Shown one piece after another: positions 24,347 through 32,420 of a stretch of DNA of 38,158 nt (position 1 is the first letter of the stretch; the number at the start of each line of letters is the position of its first letter). The position numbers and the translations under genes were made by a program. Source of the stretch: Oscillospiraceae bacterium (GTDB lineage: Bacteria; Bacillota; Clostridia; Oscillospirales; Oscillospiraceae); assembly GCA_017519005.1 (NCBI GenBank), contig JAFWTG010000103.1:1-38158 (forward strand). Reading direction: 5' to 3'. The notes beneath the pieces are model-generated. The model saw only the letters and a list, made by a program, of their open reading frames with translations. It was not told the origin of the DNA and made no database searches.

Positions 24347-25546
24347 ATGAACTACAACAAGAAATCCGTAGAAGACATCGACGTGAAGGGCAAGCGCGTG
24401 CTTTGCCGCTGCGACTTCAACGTTCCCACCAAGGAAGGCAAGATCACCTCTGACAAGCGCATCGTGGCTGCTCTGCCCACCATCAACTACCTGCGCGAGC
24501 ATGGCGCCAAGGTCATCCTCTGCTCCCACATGGGCAAGCCCAAGGGCGAGTTCAAGCCCGAGCTGAGCCTGAAGGTCGTGGCCGACCGCCTGAGCGAGCT
24601 GCTGGGCGTCGAGGTCAAAATGTCCAAGGACGTGGCCGGCGAGGACGCCAAGCGCCTGGCCGCCGAGCTGAAGGACGGCGACGTGATGCTGCTGGAGAAC
24701 ACCCGCTTCATCAAGGGCGAGACCAAGAACGATCCCGAGCTGAGCAAGGCCCTGGCTGACCTGGCGGATATCTTCGTCAACGACGCCTTCGGCTCCGCCC
24801 ACCGCGCCCACTCCTCCACCGCCGGCGTGGCCGATTATCTGCCCGCCGTCTGCGGCTTCCTGATCGCCAAGGAGGTCGGCATCATGGGCAAGGCTCTGGC
24901 CGATCCCGCCCGTCCCTTTGTCGCCATTCTGGGCGGCGCCAAGGTCTCCGACAAGCTGAACGTCATCAACAACCTGCTCGAGAAGGTCGATACCCTGATC
25001 ATCGGCGGCGGCATGGCCTACACCTTCCTGGCCGCCAAGGGCTACAGCGTCGGCACCTCCTTGCTGGACGAGGAGAAGATCGACTACTGCCGCGACATGA
25101 TGAAGAAGGCCGAGGAGAAGGGCGTCAAGCTGCTGCTCCCCATCGACACCGTAATCGCCAAGGAGTTCCCCAACCCCATCGACGGCCCCATCGAGGTCGA
25201 GACCGTCCCCTCCGACGCCATCCCCGAGGGCTTCATGGGCCTGGACATCGGCGAGAAGACCCGCGAGCTCTTTGCCGAGGCTGCCAAGTCCGCCAAGACC
25301 GTGGTCTGGAACGGCCCCATGGGCGTGTTTGAGAACCCCACCCTGGCCAAGGGTACCATCGCCGTGGCGCAGGCTCTGGCCGATTCCGAGGCCGTCACCA
25401 TCGTGGGCGGCGGCGACTCCGCGGCTGCCTGCGAGCAGCTGGGCTTTGCCGACAAGATCACCCACATCTCCACCGGCGGCGGTGCCTCCCTGGAGTTCCT
25501 GGAGGGTCTGGAGCTGCCCGGCATCGCCTGCCTGCAGGACAAGTAA
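24347..25546 (+). CDS. pgk: Phosphoglycerate kinase
   Basis: 399 residues; glycolytic transfer of phosphate between 1,3-bisphosphoglycerate and [19 protein letters not shown], the LLENTRF and [13 protein letters not shown] segments, GGAKVSDKL, and the nucleotide loop GGGDSAAA are all present. ACGGAGGTT at 24335-24343 fixes the ATG. Codon use is more strongly biased than that of its neighbours, as for a highly expressed gene. The usual gap/tpi/gpm neighbours are absent. Confidence 0.98.
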   Translation: MNYNKKSVEDIDVKGKRVLCRCDFNVPTKEGKITSDKRIVAALPTINYLREHGAKVILCSHMGKPKGEFKPELSLKVVADRLSELLGVEVKMSKDVAGEDAKRLAAELKDGDVMLLENTRFIKGETKNDPELSKALADLADIFVNDAFGSAHRAHSSTAGVADYLPAVCGFLIAKEVGIMGKALADPARPFVAILGGAKVSDKLNVINNLLEKVDTLIIGGGMAYTFLAAKGYSVGTSLLDEEKIDYCRDMMKKAEEKGVKLLLPIDTVIAKEFPNPIDGPIEVETVPSDAIPEGFMGLDIGEKTRELFAEAAKSAKTVVWNGPMGVFENPTLAKGTIAVAQALADSEAVTIVGGGDSAAACEQLGFADKITHISTGGGASLEFLEGLELPGIACLQDK

Positions 25547-25571
25547 GTACGCTGTTTTTGTACAAAATAGA

Positions 25572-25610
25572 CAAAAAAGACGCCCGGATTTTGTCCGGGC
25601 GTCTTGCATA
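25572..25610 (+). terminator. Terminator after pgk
   Basis: Stem AGACGCCCGGA (25578-25588) and TCCGGGCGTCT (25594-25604) with loop TTTTG. An A-run precedes it and a short T/A-rich stretch follows. Confidence 0.8.
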
Positions 25611-25645
25611 TTGTTCACAGCTTTTTCATAAAGCTGTGTTATAAT
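25611..25645 (+). promoter_or_regulatory. Promoter of the CBS-domain gene with inverted repeat in the spacer
   Basis: Extended -10 TGTTATAAT (25637-25645) without a consensus -35 at normal spacing. Just upstream, ACAGCTTT (25617-25624) and AAAGCTGT (25630-25637) form a perfect 8-bp inverted repeat, a candidate operator. Confidence 0.6.
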
Positions 25646-25693
25646 AAACGCAGAACAGGAGCGTCCATCCGGACCTGGAAGGAGATCTGAATT

Positions 25694-26119
25694 ATGAACA
25701 TCCTGTTTTTCCTCACGCCGAAGGCGAACTGCGAGGTGTTATATGACGACGAATCCATCCGGGAGGCTCTGGAACGCATGGAGCTGTCCGGCTATGCCGC
25801 TCTTCCCATTATTCGCAAGGAGGACGGCGTTTATCAGGGAACGCTGACCGACGGCGATCTGCTCTGGGCGCTGAAGAACCGCTGCAATTTTGACCTCAAG
25901 GAGGCGCAGGCGCACGGCATTATGGAGATCGCCCACCGCAAGGACTATCTTCCGGTTTCCGTTTCCACCGACGTGAACGATCTGCTGCAGAAGGCGCTGG
26001 ATCAGAACTTCGTTCCCGTGGTGGACGACCGCGACACCTTTATTGGCATTGTGACACGCAAGAGCATTCTGGCCCAGATCATCGCCGATCGCAGGCAGGC
26101 AACGCAAAGAGCCCGATAA
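25694..26119 (+). CDS. Stand-alone CBS-domain pair protein
   Basis: 141 residues with two CBS motifs and nothing else: first with GYAALPIIRKEDGVYQGTLTDGDLL, second with QNFVPVVDDRDTFIGIVTRKSIL. Such proteins bind adenine nucleotides. Bacillus DarB (YkuL) is a similar stand-alone pair that binds c-di-AMP, so a regulatory sensor is the likely role, by analogy only. AAGGAG precedes the ATG. Confidence 0.87.
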   Translation: MNILFFLTPKANCEVLYDDESIREALERMELSGYAALPIIRKEDGVYQGTLTDGDLLWALKNRCNFDLKEAQAHGIMEIAHRKDYLPVSVSTDVNDLLQKALDQNFVPVVDDRDTFIGIVTRKSILAQIIADRRQATQRAR

Positions 26120-26120
26120 A

Positions 26121-26166
26121 CGGACAGAGAAAACCGGACGCTTCGGCGTCCGGTTTTCTCTGTCCG
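26121..26166. terminator. Perfect bidirectional terminator with UUCG loop
   Basis: Arms 26121-26141 and 26146-26166 are perfect complements (21 bp) around TTCG. The stem includes AGAAAACC/GGTTTTCT, which gives a T-run on either strand; it serves both convergent genes. Confidence 0.92.
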
Positions 26167-26181
26167 CGTCCGATTTCCGCG

Positions 26182-27519
26182 CTACCTTCCAGCTGCGTCC
26201 GTGCAGAACCAGGAAGGCTCCGGAACCAGAAGCCTGTCGTCGATCCGCTGGCCGCCCTCCAGCAGCACGACGGTCCGGATCTCCGGCATCGCCGCCAGGG
26301 TGGCGGAGACGGAGCGGATTGCCCGGCTGCGCGCCGGCTCCTCGGCCGGCAGCGTGTTTGCCGCCAGCTCCACCGTGCATACCCCGCGTTCCGTCCGAAC
26401 GGAGAGCGGGACCGGCCGATCGGCGAAGGGCGCGGTCAGGCCATTGCGCTCCGTCCGCGTAAAGAGCGCCTGCAGCAGGGCGGTTTCCCGGGTGTCGCCG
26501 CCCCGGGCTCTGCAGCGGATGGTCACGCGGTGCAGGGCGCCGCCCGGATCCGGCAGACAGAGCACCGCGGCGAATTCCCCCAGCTCCTGGCGGATCGGCC
26601 CGACCACCGCGGAGTCGCGGATCCAGGGCTCGGAGAGATCCAGCCAGCGGTATTGGGAGAGCTCGCTGCCGGCGACGAAGAGCTTGACCCGGTCCACCTC
26701 CTTCAGCTCGCACAGGGAGTTCACCACGCTCAGCAGCGTCAGAAGCTCGCCCTGCTCGCTTTCCGGCCGGTTTGTAAAGAAATCGGCGTTGAAGTCCACG
26801 GTACACAGTCCGTTTTCCACGTTCACGTCCAGGTGCCGCGCCCCGGGGGGCAGCGCGGAGCGCAGGCCGACGCTCTGGGGCGCCTGCTCCAGGAGATCCA
26901 GAACCAGCTCCGGAAGCTCCCTGGAATCCGTCAGCGGAAGGCTCCGCTTTTCACTCACCAACAGCTCGCCCGTCTCGTCTGAAAAGTAGAGCGTCAGCTC
27001 CGTGTTCTCCCCGGTCAGGCCGCCGTCATAGAGCAGCAGGCTGCTCTCGGTCAGCGTGATTTCGTCCGCCTTGGCGCCGCCGGGCGTCCTGACGTAGATG
27101 TGAACCGACGCGACGCCCTCCAGGGCCAGGCCGGTTCTGGCGATACAGGCATAGCTCAGGCTGTGGTCGAAGGCGGCGGTGGAGAGGGCGCTGCGGGTCA
27201 GCCGGATTTCGAGGCGGTTTCCGCTGCGGTAGACGTCGCTCAGGCTGCAGTCCTTGGCAAAGGGGGCCGTCAGGTCCTCCCGCTCCGGTCCCTGAAAATA
27301 GATCTCAAACAGCTCCTTCAGCGACAGACCCGGGTTCAGGTCCCGGAGCTCCGCCCGGATGACGCCGTCCTCCGCGGCAAAGTCCGTCACAGCCGTTCGG
27401 TAGTAGAAGCTGACGGGATGGGTCATCGGCGCGCCGGGGGCGTCCCGGTCGCCGCAGCCGGAGAACAGCAGGAGGGCGGCCGGCAGGAGCAGAATCAACA
27501 GCAGACAGATACGCTTCAT
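26182..27519 (-). CDS. GerMN-domain lipoprotein
   Basis: 445 residues. Signal peptide with lipobox-like FSGC (C22). Two GerMN-type domains: one around residues 205-290 (ELVLDLLEQAP, ENGLCTVDFNADFF, VNSLCELKEVDRVKLFVAG) and one at the C-terminus (ALLQALFTRTE, ERGVCTVELAANTL, ATLAAMPEIRTVVLLEGG). A third, weaker repeat (SLKELFEIYFQGPE, NRLEIRLTRSAL, VASVHIYVRT) precedes them. GGAGGAGGA and an ATGA overlap tie it to the histidine kinase gene. In Actinobacteria LpqB, a GerMN lipoprotein, modulates MtrB; a like role here is inferred. Confidence 0.87.
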   Translation of the reverse strand: MKRICLLLILLLPAALLLFSGCGDRDAPGAPMTHPVSFYYRTAVTDFAAEDGVIRAELRDLNPGLSLKELFEIYFQGPEREDLTAPFAKDCSLSDVYRSGNRLEIRLTRSALSTAAFDHSLSYACIARTGLALEGVASVHIYVRTPGGAKADEITLTESSLLLYDGGLTGENTELTLYFSDETGELLVSEKRSLPLTDSRELPELVLDLLEQAPQSVGLRSALPPGARHLDVNVENGLCTVDFNADFFTNRPESEQGELLTLLSVVNSLCELKEVDRVKLFVAGSELSQYRWLDLSEPWIRDSAVVGPIRQELGEFAAVLCLPDPGGALHRVTIRCRARGGDTRETALLQALFTRTERNGLTAPFADRPVPLSVRTERGVCTVELAANTLPAEEPARSRAIRSVSATLAAMPEIRTVVLLEGGQRIDDRLLVPEPSWFCTDAAGR

Positions 27520-28964
27520 GACAGATCCTCCTCCGGCATGGGATAATAGGGGAAGCTCAGGCGGAAGCAGGAGCCGCCCCCCGGACGGTCCGTGACGGTG
27601 ATGGAGCCCTCGTTGCGCAGGACCATATCCCGCACGATGGACAGGCCGAGGCCGGAGCCGCCGGCCTTGCGGGACCTGGCCTTGTCCACGCGGTAGAAGC
27701 GCTCGAAGATATGGGGCTTTTCCCCGTCCGGGATGCCGACGCCGCTGTCCTCCACGCAGATGAGCAGGCTGTCGCCCGCCACGTCTGTCCGGATGGCCAC
27801 GAAGCCGCCCTCGGTGTTGTATTTGATGCCGTTCTCCGCCAGATTGAAGAGAATCTGATAGAGATCGTCCGCCGCGCTCAGTACGCCGCAGCCGGGCGGG
27901 CAGTCCAGCTCCAGGCGGACGCCCTGCTTGCGGGCCAGGGGGGTCAGCATCCGCAGCACCCGGTCGGCCACCGGCTCCAGAGCCGTCAGCTCCCGCTCCT
28001 CCACAGGCTGGGTATCGAGACGGGTGAGCTCCAGGAGCTTGGCGGAAAGGCGGGTGAGGCGGTCCGCCTCGTTGCCCACGTCGGCCACGAATTCCCGCAT
28101 GGTGTCCGGGTCCATATCGTTCTGAAGGATGGAGTCCGTCAGCAGCTTGATGGAGGCCAGGGGGGTCTTCAGCTCGTGGGAGGCGTTGGAGACGAATTGC
28201 TTGCGCACCTCCTCGCTCTGATTCAGCCGCCGTGCCAGTTCGTTGAAGGCCTGACCCAGCCGGGCCACCTCGTCGTGTCCCCGTTCCGGCAGGCGCACGG
28301 AATAATCTCCGTCCTGCATCTTGCGGATGGAGACGAAGAGCTTGCCCATCCGCCGGGAGAAGACCAGGGCGAAGAGCAGGGAGACCAGCACCACCACGGC
28401 CTCCAGACCCACGGAGATCCACAGGATGGTCCGCTGCAGACCGGCGATCAGGGCCGCCTGGTCCGGGTCCCGCTCCAGCAGATAGACCGCGCCGATGATC
28501 CGGTTGTAGGCTACGATGGGCATGGCGGCCTTGGAGATGATGTACTCCGACTCATAGCGGATATAGACCGCGTCGCTGCCCGCCAGGGCCTCGGCCAGCT
28601 CCGGGTAGAGCACCAGCCGCAGGCTGCGGTTCTCGGGGTCCAGAGAGTCGTAGAGGCAGCGTCCGCCCCCGTCCGTCATCACGACGCGGGCGGTGTAGAG
28701 GTCCTGCACCGACTGCGCCGCCTCGCCCACTTTGTTGGCGTCCAGGGACTCCTGGTTGGAGAAGGAGGAGACGATCAGCTGGGCCTTGTCCAGAATCGCG
28801 TTTCGCTGGGCGGAGTAGGTGAGCTTGCGGATCATGATGGGCGCGTAGATATTCAGAAATAACAGCACCGCCGAGGTGATCAGCACGTAGGCCGCCGCAT
28901 AGCGCAGCTGGGAGCTGCGCAGCAGCTGGCCGACCCGGGACTCATACCTTAAAATAGTAGCCAA
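27516..28964 (-). CDS. Sensor histidine kinase, WalK-like
   Basis: 482 residues. Spans at about 23-41 and 180-202 enclose an external sensor of about 140 residues; HAMP follows. Phosphoacceptor H263 in SNASHELKTPLASIKLL, N-box LFNLAENGIKYN, G1 DSGVGIP and G2 GGSGLGLSIV are intact. Start is uncertain: the TTG at 28964 overlaps the regulator gene by 23 bases and its GTGGGGAG is directly adjacent, while an ATGA at the regulator stop is out of frame. The ectodomain has no recognised PAS motif. Likely monitors the envelope with the GerMN lipoprotein. Confidence 0.92.
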   Translation of the reverse strand: MATILRYESRVGQLLRSSQLRYAAAYVLITSAVLLFLNIYAPIMIRKLTYSAQRNAILDKAQLIVSSFSNQESLDANKVGEAAQSVQDLYTARVVMTDGGGRCLYDSLDPENRSLRLVLYPELAEALAGSDAVYIRYESEYIISKAAMPIVAYNRIIGAVYLLERDPDQAALIAGLQRTILWISVGLEAVVVLVSLLFALVFSRRMGKLFVSIRKMQDGDYSVRLPERGHDEVARLGQAFNELARRLNQSEEVRKQFVSNASHELKTPLASIKLLTDSILQNDMDPDTMREFVADVGNEADRLTRLSAKLLELTRLDTQPVEERELTALEPVADRVLRMLTPLARKQGVRLELDCPPGCGVLSAADDLYQILFNLAENGIKYNTEGGFVAIRTDVAGDSLLICVEDSGVGIPDGEKPHIFERFYRVDKARSRKAGGSGLGLSIVRDMVLRNEGSITVTDRPGGGSCFRLSFPYYPMPEEDLS

Positions 28965-29613
28965 CTCCCCACTTCGTCATAATGTGCTCCGGGTTCGCGG
29001 GATTCCGTTCCAGCTTCTCGCGAATCCGGCGGATGTGGACGTCCACGGTCCGGATGTCGCTGCGGTAATCGTCGCCCCAGATGATGTCCAGCAGGTTCTC
29101 GCGGGAATAGACCCGGTTGGGGTTGCGGATCAGCAGCTCCACCAGATCGAACTCCTTGGCGGTCAGCTCCACCGGCACGCCGTTTTTGTAGGTGTTCCGG
29201 CTCTGGGAGTCCAGGGTGATGCTGCCGCGGACGATGCGGCTGTCAGCCGTACGGCTGGCCGTCCGCTTCAGGATGGCCCGAATGCGCGCCTTGAGCTCCA
29301 GAATGTTGAAGGGCTTGGTGAGGTAGTCGTCGGCCCCGCAGTCGAAGCCCAGCAGCTTGTCCATGTCCTCGGTCTTGGCCGTCAGCATGATGATGGGCAC
29401 GTCCGAAAACTGACGGATGCGGCGGCAGGCCTCCAGACCGTCCATGATGGGCATCATCACGTCCAGCACGATCAGCCGGACCTCCGGGTCCTGGGCCAGG
29501 CGCACGGCGTCCATGCCGTTGGTCCCCGTCGCCACCTGATAGCCCTCGTTCTCCAGATTGTAGCTGATCCCCTTGACCAGCAGCTCCTCGTCGTCAATAA
29601 TCAGTATTTTCAT
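28942..29613 (-). CDS. OmpR/PhoB-family response regulator, WalR-like
   Basis: 223 residues from ATG 29613 (GGAGGAA upstream). Receiver with D7/D8, D51 (IVLDVMMP), T78 and K100 (LTKPFN); winged helix ending DIRTVDVHIRRIREKLE and WGVGYYFKV. Starts inside the last codons of the ComEA-like gene (20-base overlap). WalR-like sequence and a coupled envelope kinase suggest control of cell-wall genes; targets cannot be read from the window. Confidence 0.93.
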   Translation of the reverse strand: MKILIIDDEELLVKGISYNLENEGYQVATGTNGMDAVRLAQDPEVRLIVLDVMMPIMDGLEACRRIRQFSDVPIIMLTAKTEDMDKLLGFDCGADDYLTKPFNILELKARIRAILKRTASRTADSRIVRGSITLDSQSRNTYKNGVPVELTAKEFDLVELLIRNPNRVYSRENLLDIIWGDDYRSDIRTVDVHIRRIREKLERNPANPEHIMTKWGVGYYFKV

Positions 29614-30001
29614 CGCGTTCCTCCACATAAATCAGATCCCGCAGCCCGGCGTAGACAGCCTCCCCGACGCCGTCCACCAGCATCAGCTCCGACGCGGAGC
29701 GAAAGCCGCCGTGCGCGCTGCGATAAGCAAGAATCCGTTCTGCCCGGGCCTGTCCGATTCCCGGCAGGCCCATCAATTCCTCCAGCGTCGCCGAGTTCAG
29801 GTCGAGCCGCGCCTGCGGCGCCTCCGGGGCCGGATCGGCCGCGGGGAGGCTCCGATCGACGGCCTGCGTCCCGGCCGGAGGACCGCTCCGGCTGCGCAGC
29901 GTCACGCCGGGCGCCGAGCGGCGTCCCAGCAGCCAGCCGCCCATGAGCAGCAGGCAGCAGAGCGCCAGGGCAGGGAAGACCAGCCTTTGCATTCTTTTCA
30001 T
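29594..30001 (-). CDS. ComEA-like membrane-anchored helix-hairpin-helix protein
   Basis: 135 residues. Short basic N-terminus, one span at about 8-26, a Pro-rich linker, then the ComEA helix-hairpin-helix pair at about 66-127 (LNSATLEELMGLPGIGQARAERILAYR, MLVDGVGEAVYAGLRDLI). It binds double-stranded DNA outside the membrane in competent bacteria. No comEB/comEC follows; it heads a two-component operon instead. The ATG at 30001 has a weak ribosome site, and a second ATG lies three codons in. Confidence 0.85.
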   Translation of the reverse strand: MKRMQRLVFPALALCCLLLMGGWLLGRRSAPGVTLRSRSGPPAGTQAVDRSLPAADPAPEAPQARLDLNSATLEELMGLPGIGQARAERILAYRSAHGGFRSASELMLVDGVGEAVYAGLRDLIYVEERDENTDY

Positions 30002-30022
30002 GGCAAGTTCCCGTCCTTTCCG

Positions 30023-30050
30023 TTGACAAGCGGCGATTTTCTGCTATAAT
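30023..30050 (+). promoter_or_regulatory. Near-consensus promoter of the carboxypeptidase operon
   Basis: TTGACA (30023-30028), 16-bp spacer, extended -10 TGCTATAAT (30042-30050). Start site near 30057 gives a leader of about 113 bases. Confidence 0.88.
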
Positions 30051-30110
30051 TCTACGTAGTACGGTATTTGCCGCCCGCGGACGCGGACATGCGGCCCGGG
30101 GCGCGTTCAT

Positions 30111-30140
30111 ATTATACCACAGCCCGGGCCGTCAGGGCAA
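30111..30140 (-). promoter_or_regulatory. Promoter of the comEA/two-component operon
   Basis: Minus strand: TTGCCC (30140-30135), 18-bp spacer, extended -10 TGGTATAAT (30119-30111). It faces the plus-strand promoter, so the two leaders overlap between about 30057 and 30104. Confidence 0.7.
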
Positions 30141-30169
30141 CTTTGAAATGAACAAAAATGGTGAAAACA

Positions 30170-31816
30170 ATGAAAAAATATCGCGTGATGTCTTTGCTGC
30201 TGCTCTGCCTGCTGCTGCTGACGCTGTTCTCCGCGCCTGTGAGGGCCGCGGAACCCGCCACCAGCGAGCCCGTTCCCGAGACGGAGGCCCCCTGGGCCGA
30301 CGATCTCACCGGCTACCGGGAGAACCGGCTGGTTGGCGCGGAGCCCTATGAGGCGGGCTGCGATACGGCCCTGCTGCTGGAGCTGAACTCCGGCATTGTG
30401 GTCTATGCCAAGAACGCCGAGGCCACGGTCTATCCCGCCAGCCTCACCAAGATCATGACCTGCCTGGTCGCCATTGAATACGCGGCCAGGGATATGGACA
30501 AGATCGTCACCGTGTCCGAGGAGGCCCTGGCGGGCATCGCGGAGGCCGGAGGCGAGGTGAAGCTGAAGGTGGGGGAGCGCATGACGCTCCGGGACGCGCT
30601 CTACTATCTCATGGTCAGCTCCGACAACGAGGCCGGCAACGTGATCGCGGAGTACGTGGCCGCGGATATCCCCTCCTTTGTGAAGCTGATGAACAAGACC
30701 GCCCAGGAGCTGGGCTGCACCGGCACGCACTTCGCCAATACCCACGGGCTGCACGAGTCCAACCACTATACCACCGCCCGCGACCTGAGCATCATCACCC
30801 GCAAGGCGCTGACCTACGCCCTGTTCCGCGAGATCTGCGGCACGGCGGAGTACGTGGTCCCCGCCACGAACCTCTCCGATGCCCGGAAGCTCACCACCAC
30901 CAACTATCTGATTCTCAACAACGGCAACCGCTACCTCTCCGACAACGGCAACTACTATCCCTATTACCGCAAGGACGTGACCGGCGTCAAGACCGGCTAC
31001 ACCAGCGCGGCGGGCCGCTGCGTCATCGCCCGGGCGGGCGACGGCAATATGGACCTGCTCTGCATCGTCATGGGGGCCAAGACCCGCATGATGTCCGACG
31101 GCAGCGTCCGCTACGACAGCTTTGTGGAGGCCAAAAAGCTCTTCAACTACGGCTTCGACAACTTCGCCTTCGCAAAGGTGGCCGTGGAAGGGATCGACCC
31201 CATGATCCAGGTCTCGGTGGAATACGCCCAGGACAAGCGGGGCGTGGTGCTGATTCCCTCCACGGACGTCAACTGCCTGCTGCCCAAGGAATACGATAAG
31301 ACGAAGGTCTCCACCAGCCACCGGCTGAAGGACGGAAAGGCGCTGGAGGCGCCTCTGGAGCAGGGCCAGCACGTGGGCACGCTCTACGTCTATTACGACG
31401 GCGTGGAGATCGGCAGCGCCGATCTGGAGACCCTCACCGCCGTGGAGGAGAAGGGCGTGGACAAGGCCATCGCGGATATCACCGGCAAGGACAAGAGCGA
31501 CGAGGAGAAGACCACCCTGCAAAAGCTGCTGGGCTACTGGTATCTCCCGCTGCTGCTCATCGTTCTGCTGTTTCTGATTCTTGTCATCCGCAACGCGGTC
31601 TACCGCAGCCGCCGCCGCAAGGCCATGGAGCGCCGCCGGCAGCGGGCGATTCTGCGGGAGACCCGGGACGCGAAGCGCCAGCAGACCGTCCGCGGCGGGC
31701 AGAACGGCGAAGTCCGTCAGCCCGGCCGGGAGCGTCAGCCCGAGCGGCCGCGTCCGGACGCCCAGACCCGCCGCATCCCGAAGACCGACGGCTCCGACCG
31801 GGGAGGCCGCCTGTGA
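30170..31816 (+). CDS. D-alanyl-D-alanine carboxypeptidase (DacF/DacB type) with long basic tail
   Basis: 548 residues. Trims the terminal D-Ala of peptidoglycan stem peptides outside the membrane. Signal peptide at 1-26 (cut after VRA), SxxK at S91-K94 (SLTK), SDN at 151-153 and KTG at 274-276 complete the penicillin-binding active site. Unusually, the C-terminus has a full membrane span at about 450-473 followed by about 75 residues rich in Arg, Gln and Pro, predicted cytoplasmic. Usual members have only an amphipathic anchor. Start 30170 is preferred to 30158 for its GGTG; both are weak. Confidence 0.9.
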   Translation: MKKYRVMSLLLLCLLLLTLFSAPVRAAEPATSEPVPETEAPWADDLTGYRENRLVGAEPYEAGCDTALLLELNSGIVVYAKNAEATVYPASLTKIMTCLVAIEYAARDMDKIVTVSEEALAGIAEAGGEVKLKVGERMTLRDALYYLMVSSDNEAGNVIAEYVAADIPSFVKLMNKTAQELGCTGTHFANTHGLHESNHYTTARDLSIITRKALTYALFREICGTAEYVVPATNLSDARKLTTTNYLILNNGNRYLSDNGNYYPYYRKDVTGVKTGYTSAAGRCVIARAGDGNMDLLCIVMGAKTRMMSDGSVRYDSFVEAKKLFNYGFDNFAFAKVAVEGIDPMIQVSVEYAQDKRGVVLIPSTDVNCLLPKEYDKTKVSTSHRLKDGKALEAPLEQGQHVGTLYVYYDGVEIGSADLETLTAVEEKGVDKAIADITGKDKSDEEKTTLQKLLGYWYLPLLLIVLLFLILVIRNAVYRSRRRKAMERRRQRAILRETRDAKRQQTVRGGQNGEVRQPGRERQPERPRPDAQTRRIPKTDGSDRGGRL

Positions 31817-32397
31817 GCGGGGCAATCCCCGGCCCCTGGGAACAGCTTCGCAGCCGCTGCGAGGCCTGCCAGGCCTGTGAGCTGGGCAAAACCCGGACCC
31901 GTCTGGTGTTCGGCGTGGGGAAGACCGACAGCCCCGTCCTCTTTGTGGGGGAAGGCCCCGGCCACCAGGAGGACCTCCAGGGGGAGCCCTTCGTCGGCGC
32001 GGCCGGAAAGCTGCTGGACGAGATGCTCTCCATCATTGATCTGGGCCGCGACAACTGCTATATCGCCAACGTGGTCAAGTGCCGTCCCCCCGGAAACCGG
32101 GACCCCAGGGAGGAGGAGCAGGCCGCCTGCGTGGGCTGGCTCTACGAGCAGATTCGCCTGATCCAGCCGAAGCTGATCATTTGCCTGGGCCGCATCGCCG
32201 CCGGGGTGCTGATCCGCAGGGACTACCGCATCACCCGGGAGCACGGCCAGTGGACCTGGAAGGACGGGATCTGGTTCACCGCCATCTACCATCCCTCCGC
32301 CCTCCTGCGCGACCTCAACCGCCGCCCGGAGACCTTCCTGGATTTGCTGGCGATCCGCGACAAGGTCCGGGAGCTCTGCCCGGAGATATATCAGTAG
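31813..32397 (+). CDS. Family 4-type (4Fe-4S) uracil-DNA glycosylase
   Basis: 194 residues. Removes uracil from DNA. GEGPGHQEDLQGEPFVGAAG is the active-site/uracil loop, IYHPSALLR (H160) the second motif. Candidate cluster ligands are C16, C19, C90 and C106, with the spacing usual for the iron-sulfur families. GTG start at 31813 overlaps the carboxypeptidase stop (GTGA), so it is translated by coupling to an unrelated envelope gene. Confidence 0.92.
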   Translation: MSGAIPGPWEQLRSRCEACQACELGKTRTRLVFGVGKTDSPVLFVGEGPGHQEDLQGEPFVGAAGKLLDEMLSIIDLGRDNCYIANVVKCRPPGNRDPREEEQAACVGWLYEQIRLIQPKLIICLGRIAAGVLIRRDYRITREHGQWTWKDGIWFTAIYHPSALLRDLNRRPETFLDLLAIRDKVRELCPEIYQ

Positions 32398-32420
32398 ATT
32401 CAACAAATAAGGAAGCGCGC

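Noticed and set aside
28943-28945. ATGA at the end of the WalR-like gene as the kinase start.
   Set aside because: That ATG is out of frame with the kinase and its frame gives an unrelated peptide.
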